Assembly (NCBI RefSeq): GCF_036127095.1 | Contig: NZ_CP108006.1 | Span: 8,361,501 to 8,425,500, forward strand | Length of the DNA: 64,000 bases | Origin: Streptomyces sp. NBC_00335 | Lineage (GTDB): Bacteria; Actinomycetota; Actinomycetes; Streptomycetales; Streptomycetaceae | Reading direction: 5' to 3' | In this document: piece after piece, positions 33,222 through 41,388 of the stretch | Layout: each line of letters opens with the position of its first letter | Position numbering within the stretch: the first letter of the stretch is position 1 | The notes under the pieces: model-generated | Seen by the model: only the letters and a program-made list of their open reading frames with translations | What the model was told of the DNA's origin: nothing | Databases searched by the model: none | Made by a program: the position numbers and the translations under genes

Positions 33222-34346
33222 GTGAACGACGAAGCGAACGGCACAGCGATCCACGGAGAACCCGCGTACATCTCGCGCGACGACGCCCTCCGGCACGCCA
33301 TGTCGGGCGACATCGTCCATCTGCGCGGGGTGGTGTCGCACCTCACCACCCGGTACGCGGCCGCCGCCCGGGGCACCCGGATCCACGGAAGCGACCTCTC
33401 CTACATCCGGCGCCTCCTCACCACGACCCCAGGCCGCGACAGCGTCGAACTGCTGCTCCGGCTGCTGAGCGAGCAGGAAGCGGCTGCCGGAGCAGCGGCC
33501 CTCGAACTGCCGCTCATGGCGACGATGCTCGCCCAGCACCAGCCGGCCGCACTCCTCGCGCAGGCAGTCTTCGCCGACGTCCCCGAGAACGATCGGCTCG
33601 GCGAGCTGAGGACCTGCCTGTTCCACGAGTTGTTGTTGCGCGGGGTGGACCTGGACGAGTTCCCGGCCCTGCGCCCCGGTTCGCGGCTGCACCCCCTGGC
33701 CTGGCTCCCCGACCGCCGCCGCGCCCTGGAGACCGAACCCGACTTCACGAGCCACTCCGCGAACGGCTCGGCCAGTGGCGTGAAGACCAGCCTGCCCGCC
33801 CACGGCCGTCTGGATCCGCCCACCCCCCGCCCGACTGCGGCATCACCGCTGCGGAACTCCGTGACGGTGGACGAGCACGACCTCATCGTCGCCGCCGCCC
33901 ACGGGAACTGGGGCTACGCCGAGGCATGGGTCTTCCGGCCGGAGCACCCCATCGCTCCCGACCAGGTGCCGGCCCTGCTCCCCACCCTGCCGATGGACTG
34001 CGTCGCCGACCTCGGTCCCACCGGCCGTTACGAGATAGCCGCCCGCCCCGTGGGCGACATCTGGTCCCTGCTCTTCGCCACCGCGTCGATGGGAGGCTTC
34101 GGCGGCACCGGCCTGTACGGGGCATGGGGCCGACTGCGGGCATGGCGCTCCCTGGCGGGCCTGTGCGGCCTTCCGTTCCAGGCGAGCGCGGGGGAGGTGG
34201 AACGCCGTGCCGAGCAGCACGCCTGGTTCCACTTCCAGACCGACTCCGAGTTCTTCCACAACGAGATCGACAACGACTACGCCATCGCCGCCCTCTCCCC
34301 GGACGGCCGCCGCCTCGCCGTCCTGGCGGCCACGGACACCGACTAG
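33222..34346 (+). CDS. Uncharacterised protein, DUF6183-like
   Basis: A 374-residue cytoplasmic protein without signal peptide or membrane segment. The N-terminal half (about 10-165) is helical and Arg/Ala/Leu-rich; the C-terminal half has a compact-looking domain (DLIVAAAHGNWGYAEAWVF, WSLLFATASMGGFGGTGLYG, WFHFQTDSEFFHNEIDNDYA). I recall similar Streptomyces proteins grouped as DUF6183, but this is from memory and not checked. Start is a GTG with no obvious ribosome site. A terminator hairpin overlaps its stop codon. Confidence 0.75.
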   Translation: MNDEANGTAIHGEPAYISRDDALRHAMSGDIVHLRGVVSHLTTRYAAAARGTRIHGSDLSYIRRLLTTTPGRDSVELLLRLLSEQEAAAGAAALELPLMATMLAQHQPAALLAQAVFADVPENDRLGELRTCLFHELLLRGVDLDEFPALRPGSRLHPLAWLPDRRRALETEPDFTSHSANGSASGVKTSLPAHGRLDPPTPRPTAASPLRNSVTVDEHDLIVAAAHGNWGYAEAWVFRPEHPIAPDQVPALLPTLPMDCVADLGPTGRYEIAARPVGDIWSLLFATASMGGFGGTGLYGAWGRLRAWRSLAGLCGLPFQASAGEVERRAEQHAWFHFQTDSEFFHNEIDNDYAIAALSPDGRRLAVLAATDTD

Positions 34347-34368
34347 TGCTGTGACCGGCCACAGCACT
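34345..34368 (+). terminator. Hairpin overlapping the stop of the DUF6183-like gene
   Basis: AGTGCTGTG (34345-34353) and CACAGCACT (34360-34368) pair perfectly over 9 bp with a 6-base loop, beginning within the TAG stop codon. No T-tract. Confidence 0.7.
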
Positions 34369-34434
34369 GGAAGAGGACCGGGCCCGCGAATCGTCAGGCC
34401 GCTGCGCGGCGCTGTGGATGCCAGAATCGGCGGC

Positions 34435-34881
34435 ATGACCCTGTGCGACTACTTCTCCGCCGTCGACGACGAGGCTGCCGTCGCGGTCCTGCACTCTCCG
34501 GGGGGACCGGGCCGAGCGGAGTTCGACGTGTTCCCCCTCAGGAACATCGACCCGGTCGTCGCGATGGCCCAGCTCGAAGCCGTCATGACGGGCTGCAGCC
34601 ATGAGGAGGCCGCCGAACGCCCACGGTCCGGGGAGCTGCTGTCATCGCCGCAGGACGGCCCTCCCTTCGTGGTCAGCTTGTCGGACACCTTGTCCGATGC
34701 CCTCGCCACGGCAGCGGATGACGACCTCGTCCGCTTCGCCGAGCCATGGTCGAGGACCGACGAACTCCAGCAGATGGGGATCGGCGTTGAGGTCACGGCG
34801 GATGTGCTGAGGGGCCTGGCCGGACTGGCTCGGCGCGCTCAGGCCTCCGGCCGGCGGCTGTACTGCTGGTGGGCGCTGTGA
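34435..34881 (+). CDS. Uncharacterised 148-residue protein
   Basis: MTLCDYFSAVDDEAAVAVL begins a soluble acidic protein of a type often seen in Streptomyces (FDVFPLRNIDPVVAMAQLEA, then a Ser/Asp-rich middle and VRFAEPWSRTDELQ near the end). I do not recognise a catalytic motif. Codon use matches its neighbours. It may be part of the same decaying set of small orphan genes. Confidence 0.65.
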   Translation: MTLCDYFSAVDDEAAVAVLHSPGGPGRAEFDVFPLRNIDPVVAMAQLEAVMTGCSHEEAAERPRSGELLSSPQDGPPFVVSLSDTLSDALATAADDDLVRFAEPWSRTDELQQMGIGVEVTADVLRGLAGLARRAQASGRRLYCWWAL

Positions 34882-35086
34882 CGTTCGCGCCGCCGGCCGC
34901 CCAGGGGCACGTTCCTCACCCTCTCCTCCGGAGCGACGCTCCTGCCGGCCGTGCCGGCCAACCCGCACCGCGGCAGGCCCGTCACGCCGGAGCCGAGGAT
35001 GTCGTCGAAGGACGGGCCGAGAACGAAGTGCATCACCGGTTCGGAGTCCGCGAGCGGCTCCTTCTGATCGCGGCCGGCCGCCGAGC

Positions 35087-35422
35087 CTAACCCCTTGCGC
35101 CTCGGGCCTGGCGGTCCAGGAAGTCGATCAGCCGCGTCTCCGAACGTAGAACCCGTTCTCGCTGCTCAGTAGGCAGCGACGCGAGGAGGTCGACAAGGAC
35201 TCGCTTCCGCGGGACCTGCACCATGTTGCCGGAGTAGATCCGGCAAGAGGAACACCAGGCGAGTCCGACGCACCTCTCGAACATCGAGGACTCCGGCGGA
35301 TGGAAGCGATACTGGTACGAACGGACGGGCGTTCCGCAGACGGCGCAGACGCGTCGGTCGCCGTCGGGAACCGTGTCCCAGCTCCCGACCTTTCGCCAAT
35401 GCTGTCGCCCGGCCGGTGCTCT
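35087..35422 (-). pseudogene. Zinc-ribbon small protein lacking a usable start
   Basis: The frame is open from the stop at 35087 back to a TGA at 35423-35425. The translation contains SWDTVPDGDRRVCAVCGTPV, then YQYRFHPPESSMFERCVGL and AWCSSCRIYSGNMV: two CxxC pairs (CAVC, CSSC), a zinc-ribbon pattern. The tail QRERVLRSETRLIDFLDRQA is helical. The only in-frame start is the ATG at 35284, which would remove the first CxxC pair and leave 65 residues. So the 5' end is probably frameshifted or lost its start codon. A sequencing error is the alternative. Confidence 0.6.
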
Positions 35423-35530
35423 TCAAGTCGTCATGCCGAGCATTCTCGCGCAGCACAGCCTCCGAGCACGACCGCGGCCGACCGGCGCGGTGCCGGATGG
35501 GTGACGGCTGCTTCAGGCGCTGTACGGCTC

Positions 35531-35755
35531 ATGAGCTGGCATGAAGCACTGCACCTCGAGTACCTGGCCGAGCAGGAAGAGGATCTACCCGACCTCGACG
35601 AGGCAACCATGGCCGAACTCCAGCGCCAGCTGCGGGACCTCGACCTCATCGCGACCCACTCGGAGGATCTGCGACTCGCCGGCCTCGGGCTGCCCGTCGA
35701 CACGTCGATCCGGCTCCGCGCGGAACTGCGGACCCCTCTTTCCCGCCGGGGCTGA
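35531..35755 (+). CDS. Small acidic hypothetical protein
   Basis: 74 residues, MSWHEALHLEYLAEQEEDLP then DLDEATMAELQRQLRDLDLI, mostly helical and acidic with a basic tail. No family recognised. Codon use looks coding, but the frame is short and the ribosome site weak. Confidence 0.4.
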   Translation: MSWHEALHLEYLAEQEEDLPDLDEATMAELQRQLRDLDLIATHSEDLRLAGLGLPVDTSIRLRAELRTPLSRRG

Positions 35756-36143
35756 GGGCCGGCAGGACTCGGTGCCGGTGGCCCCCACCATCAACTACGG
35801 ACGTCGTTAGCGCACGTAGCCCGCACGGTCGAGTACTGACTCAAGCGTGAGTTCCGCGACGACACGGTGAACTCGGGCGGGTATCGGACGTGGGCGCTAC
35901 GACCTCGGCGCCTCCTCGCCACAGGCGAGGAATACGCCCACCCTGCTCACCACAAGACAGGCACCACAGCACGCCGCGGCAGCGTCCGGTACTTCCGGGG
36001 CGAGCCATGTGTCGCGCCAGTTCACGGTGCCACCCCTCGGCATCGAGGTCCCCGAACTGGTGCGATACCTGAACGCGAAACCCGACATGACCCGGGGCTC
36101 ACGGGCCGCCCCCGCAGCACGGTGAATCGCTGATCCAGCACTT
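35756..36143. other. Region with a possible coding remnant
   Basis: No complete gene. One plus-strand frame from about 35891 to 36125 has good codon use (ending VPELVRYLNAKPDMTRGSRA) but lacks a start codon and is preceded by a stop. It may be the end of a decayed gene. Confidence 0.3.
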
Positions 36144-36644
36144 TCAGGGGGCGGTGAGGAAGCCGTAGTAGTCGGCGCCCGCGACGAGAACCGAGGTGAA
36201 GGAGAGGGGGAGTCCGTCGGCGTCGCGGGGGACCTCCTGCGAGGTCTGGCGGGTGAATCCGAGGGAGATGCCGGGCACGATCAGGCTCTCGGTGTCCGGG
36301 GCCGTCACGGTCCAGCCGCGCCCGCGCACCTGCCGGAGGATCTCCTCGGCAGGCTCGGCGAACACGTCGTGGCCGTCGAACAGAACCCGGGGGAGCCGGG
36401 TGCGCGTGCTCTTCCCTTCGGCCGGCCGCCACAGTTCGATCGCGTGGAGGCGGCCGTCCTCATCGAAGAAGGCGGTGTAGCCCACTCCGTCGAAGGAACC
36501 CACCGCCCGCCGTGTGGGGCGTCCCGGGCGCGGTCCGATCGTCCGCGGCTCGCCCCAGGGAACCGCGGCGGCCATCGCCTCGTCGAAGGTCATGCCGAAC
36601 CGCAGGGGATGCACACCGTTGGGCGGGTCGAGGATCAGGTCCAT
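36144..36644 (-). CDS. Uncharacterised 166-residue protein
   Basis: MDLILDPPNGVHPLRFGMTF begins a soluble protein with a repeated beta-rich theme (GSFDGVGYTAFFDEDGRLHA, IELWRPAE; later VLFDGHDVFAEPAEEILRQV). Similar FGMT- and EDGRLxAIEL-containing proteins occur in Streptomyces without known role. The ATG at 36644 directly precedes the conserved part. Confidence 0.7.
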   Translation of the reverse strand: MDLILDPPNGVHPLRFGMTFDEAMAAAVPWGEPRTIGPRPGRPTRRAVGSFDGVGYTAFFDEDGRLHAIELWRPAEGKSTRTRLPRVLFDGHDVFAEPAEEILRQVRGRGWTVTAPDTESLIVPGISLGFTRQTSQEVPRDADGLPLSFTSVLVAGADYYGFLTAP

Positions 36645-36983
36645 CGTGTTCTCTGGCTGGTCTGCTTGGGGACGTCGTAGTGTATCGAGCAGCCGCGTCC
36701 GGTCGGCATGTTGTCCCCTTTGAGGGACAGAGCTTGTCCGGTCCCGTCCGAAGCGGTGCCACGGGGTTCCGGCCCGGTGCTGCGAGGGAGCTCGACCCGC
36801 GGCGCCCCGGACCGCCCCCGTCGGCACACCTGGCGGAGGAACGGCGGAGCTCGCGGAGCGGAACACCGCGCTCCCCGTAACACCCGCGACGAAGAACCTG
36901 CTGAAGCGGATCGCCGAGCCGCCTCGTTCGACCGGAGTCACGCCCGACGACGAGCGCTCGCCGGCCCTACGCCACCTGAGGGA
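36645..36983. other. Gene-free stretch
   Basis: This 339-bp stretch shows no frame with protein-like composition; the translations in all frames are Arg/Pro/Ser-rich. It may contain the promoter of the gene starting at 36644. Confidence 0.35.
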
Positions 36984-37220
36984 TCAGAGTCCAACGGCCG
37001 GCGCCGGACCGGCGGGAGCCGCGGGCAGGGCGAGGCGGGACCCGAGGCGGCACCGCATCTCGCCTGCGGCGGCACGGACCTCTTCGGAGCGGGTCTCGTC
37101 CTCTAGGGCGCCGAGCAGCATCATGACCGCCCTCGCTTCGTCGCCCGTGAGGAGCTTGAGGCGGGTCTCGGTGACGGCGTCCAGGAGTACGCCGAGGAAG
37201 TCTTCGTCGTCCATGTCCAT
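36984..37220 (-). CDS. Small helical hypothetical protein
   Basis: 78 residues: MDMDDEDFLGVLLDAVTETR, then LKLLTGDEARAVMMLLGALE and a Pro/Ala tail. It is acidic and helical. An internal ATG at 37214 is an equal start candidate. Function unknown. Confidence 0.55.
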   Translation of the reverse strand: MDMDDEDFLGVLLDAVTETRLKLLTGDEARAVMMLLGALEDETRSEEVRAAAGEMRCRLGSRLALPAAPAGPAPAVGL

Positions 37221-37396
37221 GCCGGGACAACGCCGTACCCCGGTCACCAGTCACCGGTCACCCGCGGCAGCACCCGCCTGCGCGACGCGGGCCGGTACCC
37301 CGCAGAGGACTCCTTGCCACCCACGACGGCTTGAGGCGTACGGGGCCGAGGTGGGCCGGAACCGTTCCGCCTTCGCAGGTCCGTGGCCGCAGAGGG

Positions 37397-38200
37397 TCAG
37401 CTCAGCACGAGCAGGACCGCCAGCGCGAAGAGCAGTGAGTCGATCCGGTCCAGCAGACCGCCCGAACCGGGCAGCCACCCCCCGGCGTCCTTCACCTTCG
37501 CGCCTCTCTTGATCATGGACTCAAGCAGGTCGCCGGCCGGACCGCCGACCGCGGCCGCAATCGCCATCGGCCAACTCAGCGCCGACAGGAGGCCGAGGAC
37601 CCCTATGGCTGCCGCGGCCCCGGCCAGGGTTCCGCTCCACCGTTTGGCCGGTGACAGCGGCGACAGGCGCGGCCCGCCCAGCCTCTGGCCGGCGAAGTAC
37701 GCCACGATGTCAGCGGCCGAAACCGCCACGAACAGGGCCAGGGCGCTCGCTCCGAGCGGTACCAGCGCGGCCAGGACACTGAGCCAGGCGAGGCCGAGGA
37801 GCCCGGAGGCGAGCCGACGCAGGCCGTGATCGGCGTCGCCGGCCAGGAGCGGCACTGAAGCCACCGCGAGGGCGCCGATCGCCAGCGCGCGAGGTTCCTG
37901 CCCGGGAGCCCACAGGGCGGTGAGCACCACGCCCGTCACCGCCGAGGCGAGCACCGCCCGGTCGGCCCGGGGCATCCGCATCAGGCTGCCGAACTCCATC
38001 GCCGCGATCATCCCGACGACGACGGCAAGGGCCGCGGCGCCCGGACGACCCAGCCAGAACGCAGCCGTGACCAGCGGCACTCCGACGGCCCAGATGCACC
38101 ACCGGATCATCAACTCCCGGCGCCGGGACGCTGCCACCGCGACACCGGTCAGCGCCAGCGCCCCACCAAGGACGGGCGCCAGAGAGGCTACCGTGATCAC
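37397..38200 (-). CDS. CdsA-like phosphatidate cytidylyltransferase family membrane enzyme
   Basis: A 267-residue membrane protein with seven or eight hydrophobic segments. The C-terminal signature of the CTP transferase family is intact: LSPLSPAKRWSGTLAGA, then GPAGDLLESMIKRGAKVKDA and PGSGGLLDRIDSLLFA. These enzymes transfer CMP from CTP to a phospholipid-type phosphate, giving CDP-lipids. It starts at a GTG that overlaps the stop of the GNAT-aminotransferase gene (GTGA), so it is probably a dedicated pathway enzyme rather than the housekeeping CdsA, which normally neighbours frr/dxr. Confidence 0.85.
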   Translation of the reverse strand: MITVASLAPVLGGALALTGVAVAASRRRELMIRWCIWAVGVPLVTAAFWLGRPGAAALAVVVGMIAAMEFGSLMRMPRADRAVLASAVTGVVLTALWAPGQEPRALAIGALAVASVPLLAGDADHGLRRLASGLLGLAWLSVLAALVPLGASALALFVAVSAADIVAYFAGQRLGGPRLSPLSPAKRWSGTLAGAAAAIGVLGLLSALSWPMAIAAAVGGPAGDLLESMIKRGAKVKDAGGWLPGSGGLLDRIDSLLFALAVLLVLS

Positions 38201-39975
38201 AACGAGGGGCCGGTCGCGGAGACGCTCTCCAGCATCGGGACGGGTGAGGCCGAGCCCGGTCGCAGCACGCTCATGGCCTGCCGGAAAGCCGACACGATGC
38301 GCGCGTTCTCGACCGTGTCCCTGACCGCGATGCGCACCGTACGCCCCTGGTACTCGCAGGACATGGGCGACAGATCCCGCAGATAGACGTCGAGTCGGCG
38401 ACACTCCTTCACCAGTTGCGCGGCGCTCGGGCCATCGGACGGCAGCGTCACGGTGAGCCAGTTGGCGACGGATTCCTCCACCGTCACGCTCTCATCCGTC
38501 CCGACAAGATCGGCGGCCAGTTGCCGCCGCAGGGCATGGGTGTGAAGCCAGCGGCTCCTGTAGTACGCCGGGTCGCGCAGGGCGGCCACTGCGGCCAGTT
38601 GCGCAGGCAGGCTCACCGCCCAGGGCGGCGTCCGCCGGCGCAACTCCATTGCGGTGACCGGCTCGGCAACCAGGTATGCGGCCCGCATGCCGGACAGCGC
38701 GTACATCTTGGACAGGGAACTGCACACCACCACCTTCGGATCCGTCGCGGCAAGGTCGACGAGCGACTCGCTCATCTCGACATAGCCCAGGTACGCCTCG
38801 TCGATCCACCAGCGGGTTCGCTCGGGCGCGGCGGCGATCAGGGAGCGCAGTTCGGCGGCAGGGGCATGGCGCCCGGTCGGGTTGTTCGGATTGACGACCA
38901 CGACGAGGTCGTAGCCGCCGTGCTCGACAGCCGTGGACAACTGGTCCCAATCGATGCGCCAGCCGTCCTCGCGGCGCAACCGGAACCGGGTCACCTGGCA
39001 TCCGATGACCTTCTCCGTGACGTGGGCGTACTCGCCGTAGCCCGGGTCCAGCAGAAGCACCCTGCTCTGCGGGGTGAGCCACTGACCGAAAGCCCTGAAG
39101 ATCAGGTCGGACGAACCGGCTCCGGGTACGAGTGCATCCAACGGCAGTGCCCGTACCCGGGCGATCTCCGCCAGCAGACCGTCGGCGCCGGTCGGAGGCG
39201 AGGTCCTGGCGGCCCACTCGGGATCATCGGTGAGCACCGCTCGTACGCCGGGCGCCGGCGAGAACCAGGCATCCAACACATCCGCCGCGACGACCTGATG
39301 GCGGCGGTCGAGGTCCTGGAAGTCCGTTCCGATGGCAGCGAACGAGAGGCCTCCGTGCTCGCAACCGTCCGCGCGGGGTGCGAACGGAGCGTCCAGTCGC
39401 CAGTCCACTTGGGCTCGCAGTCGGTTCAACGTCGTGCGATGGCGGTCCATCGCACCCCTCGTCAGCTCGGTGACGTTGCCGGTCAGCACCTCGAACGTCA
39501 ACGCCCCACTACGCACGGTGCGCCCGACCGGCTGCAATCCGGCGGCCAGATACATGTCGAGCAGCTCGGTGCGTCCCATCGCCACCACCCGACGGCCACC
39601 CCGGGAAGCGATCCAGCGCAGCGCCGCATACATGAGCAGCGCCGCCGCCGCGGAGGTCCGCCAACGGGGCTCGACGGTGAGAATGCGTATTTCGAAGAGA
39701 TCTTCCTCGTCCAGCAGCGGCAGCTCTTCGCGGGACACGTACTTGTCCAGTGCGTACCGCTTCAACCAGGGCGGGGTCAGACTGATGAAGCCGATTCGGG
39801 CCTCTCCTCGTGCCGCGACCAGATAGACGTTGTCGCCGTCCAGACCGTCACGAAGCCGCCCGACCGAGTTCGGTTCATGCTGGCCGAGCTCTTGCGCGTA
39901 GACCCGGTGACGCAACTCGTGGATCCAGTCGAGATCCTCGGCAGTGGCGGCGCGCAGCTGCAATTCACGTTCCAT
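38197..39975 (-). CDS. GNAT acetyltransferase fused to a class I/II PLP aminotransferase
   Basis: A 592-residue fusion. Residues 1-165 are GNAT-like (LQLRAATAEDLDWIHELRHR, RIGFISLTPPW, LFEIRILTVEPRWRTSAAAA). Residues 230-590 are a fold-type I aminotransferase of the histidinol-phosphate transaminase/CobD-like decarboxylase group: PGAGSSDLIFRAFG, VVNPNNPTGR at 361-369, WWIDEAYLGY, and the PLP lysine about 423 in CSSLSKMYALSGMR. Histidine biosynthesis genes are absent nearby. The ATG at 39975 follows GAGGAACTG; an ATG at 40047 would add 24 residues. The overlap with the CdsA-like gene suggests one pathway making an amino alcohol or amino acid-derived head group. Confidence 0.82.
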   Translation of the reverse strand: MERELQLRAATAEDLDWIHELRHRVYAQELGQHEPNSVGRLRDGLDGDNVYLVAARGEARIGFISLTPPWLKRYALDKYVSREELPLLDEEDLFEIRILTVEPRWRTSAAAALLMYAALRWIASRGGRRVVAMGRTELLDMYLAAGLQPVGRTVRSGALTFEVLTGNVTELTRGAMDRHRTTLNRLRAQVDWRLDAPFAPRADGCEHGGLSFAAIGTDFQDLDRRHQVVAADVLDAWFSPAPGVRAVLTDDPEWAARTSPPTGADGLLAEIARVRALPLDALVPGAGSSDLIFRAFGQWLTPQSRVLLLDPGYGEYAHVTEKVIGCQVTRFRLRREDGWRIDWDQLSTAVEHGGYDLVVVVNPNNPTGRHAPAAELRSLIAAAPERTRWWIDEAYLGYVEMSESLVDLAATDPKVVVCSSLSKMYALSGMRAAYLVAEPVTAMELRRRTPPWAVSLPAQLAAVAALRDPAYYRSRWLHTHALRRQLAADLVGTDESVTVEESVANWLTVTLPSDGPSAAQLVKECRRLDVYLRDLSPMSCEYQGRTVRIAVRDTVENARIVSAFRQAMSVLRPGSASPVPMLESVSATGPSL

Positions 39976-40906
39976 CAGTTCCTCATCCTTCGAATTGAGT
40001 TGATCATGCGCAGCGTGTATCTGCCGTGTCAGAGCTGTCCGGCTCATTCGACCTGGGTACGGGTGCTCAGGCGCACCGGCTCGGGGTGTGCGACAGACCC
40101 GGGGAACAGCGGGCGCGCCGAACAGGGAGACCGTGCTGGAGGTCGTGGGCCCTCTCGCCTGCCCCGTCGAGGCCAAGACCGACGCGAAGTACGGCGTCTA
40201 CGAGCGGATCGCCGGCTGCGGTGATCCGGTAATCGGATGCAAGGCGCCGTCTAAGCGAAGGAACGCAGTGGGCGCATCGAACTCTGCGGGCGAGCAATGG
40301 GGATGATGGGCATCGCGGCCATCCGTCAATGCCGGAGCCTCATTCGAAACCCTCGCAGTGTCAGCAAGGGTAGAAATCGTCACCCAAGTCACCGGGGGCC
40401 GGAGCGTCGAGGGGCACCTCTGATGATGCCGCTTCATGCTCTATCCTGCCCTGGAACTCGCTGTACTCGGCCGAGTGTACCTCACACACATTTGCCGTCA
40501 CGGTCTCTCAGGAGAGCTTCCCCTTTTTGAATCACTGCTGTGGAGAACGTTTTACGGAAATGTCCTCATGTACAACGATGGGAGCCTTCAACGAGACGTT
40601 CTCATGGGCGTCGTTGAGGGGGGTGCTGTCGGATATGAACGGCGCTGTAGTGAATGGCTCCAGAGTTCGCCGGTACCTGGCAGAGGTCCATGAGGGGCGA
40701 AGGGGCCGCAGGACCGATTCCCGGACGATGTCGAGGCGCTCCGCGGCGATGAGACGAGACCGGCTGTGACGGCTGTGAGGCCCTCGGCATTTCTCCCCAG
40801 GGCGGCGTCGGCTGCATCGCAAGCGCATGGGATTCCTGATCCGGACGAGGCCCCTTCCGCCGTGTGGTGCGGCAGGTGCGGGGGTCGCGAGGCTAACGTC
40901 AATGTC
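39976..40906. other. Long gene-free region with an AT-richer core
   Basis: No confident gene in 930 bp. From about 40300 to 40640 the base composition is visibly less GC-rich than the neighbours and codon-position bias is lost. Short frames there (for instance 40527-40769, 80 residues) lack recognised motifs. An inverted pair GAGAACGT / ACGTTCTC lies near 40541-40605. The region should contain the promoters of the divergent genes at 39975 and 40907 and may hold decayed DNA. Confidence 0.4.
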
Positions 40907-41338
40907 ATGACACCTGATTCCCTGCGCTCCGTCACCGTCGAGCGGACCGGTCCGGGCACGTTCACCGCGACCAACTCCCGTGGTGACACGATCACCTTCG
41001 CCACCGGATCCGGTGCGGGCTTCACCCCGGTCGAGCTCTTCCTCGCCGCGATCGGCGGCTGCTCGGCGGCGGATGTCGACGTCGCCACCAGCCGGCACGC
41101 CGAACCCGCCGAGTTCTCCGTCGCCGTCCACGGCCACAAGGCCGAGGACGCCGGCGGCAACCTCATGACGGACCTGGAAGCCGCCTTCACCGTCCGCTTC
41201 CCCGCGGGGGAGGCCGGCGACCGGGCCCGTGCGATCCTGCCTCGTGCGGTGAAGACCTCCCACGACAAGCTCTGCACGGTCAGCCGCACGGTGGAGGCCG
41301 GAACCCCGGTCGCCGTAAAGGTCGTCGACACGGACTGA
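40907..41338 (+). CDS. OsmC family protein
   Basis: A 143-residue OsmC/Ohr-fold protein. The two redox Cys are present: GGCSAADVDV and DKLCTVSRTV. FTPVELFLAAIGGC is the family's central helix. Members reduce organic hydroperoxides, although this YhfA-like branch may have other roles. The ATG at 40907 (MTPDSLRSVTVER) starts the conserved part. Monocistronic; convergent with the next gene. Confidence 0.88.
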   Translation: MTPDSLRSVTVERTGPGTFTATNSRGDTITFATGSGAGFTPVELFLAAIGGCSAADVDVATSRHAEPAEFSVAVHGHKAEDAGGNLMTDLEAAFTVRFPAGEAGDRARAILPRAVKTSHDKLCTVSRTVEAGTPVAVKVVDTD

Positions 41339-41362
41339 CCAGCCGAAACGAGGGACCGGGAT

Positions 41363-41388
41363 CCGGCTGGGCAACGGCTCTCAGCCGG
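41363..41388. terminator. Inverted repeat between convergent genes
   Basis: CCGGCTG (41363-41369) and CAGCCGG (41382-41388) pair over 7 bp. It overlaps the stop codon of the minus-strand regulator and follows the OsmC stop by 25 bp, fitting a bidirectional terminator. Confidence 0.5.

Noticed and set aside
36708..37106. 132-residue plus-strand frame
   Set aside because: Arg/Pro/Gly-rich and overlapping the better-supported minus-strand small gene at 36984-37220.
40088..40306. 72-residue frame with VLEVVGPLACPVEAKTDAKY
   Set aside because: A weak resemblance to Uma2-type nuclease fragments could not be supported; no catalytic motif and no proper start.
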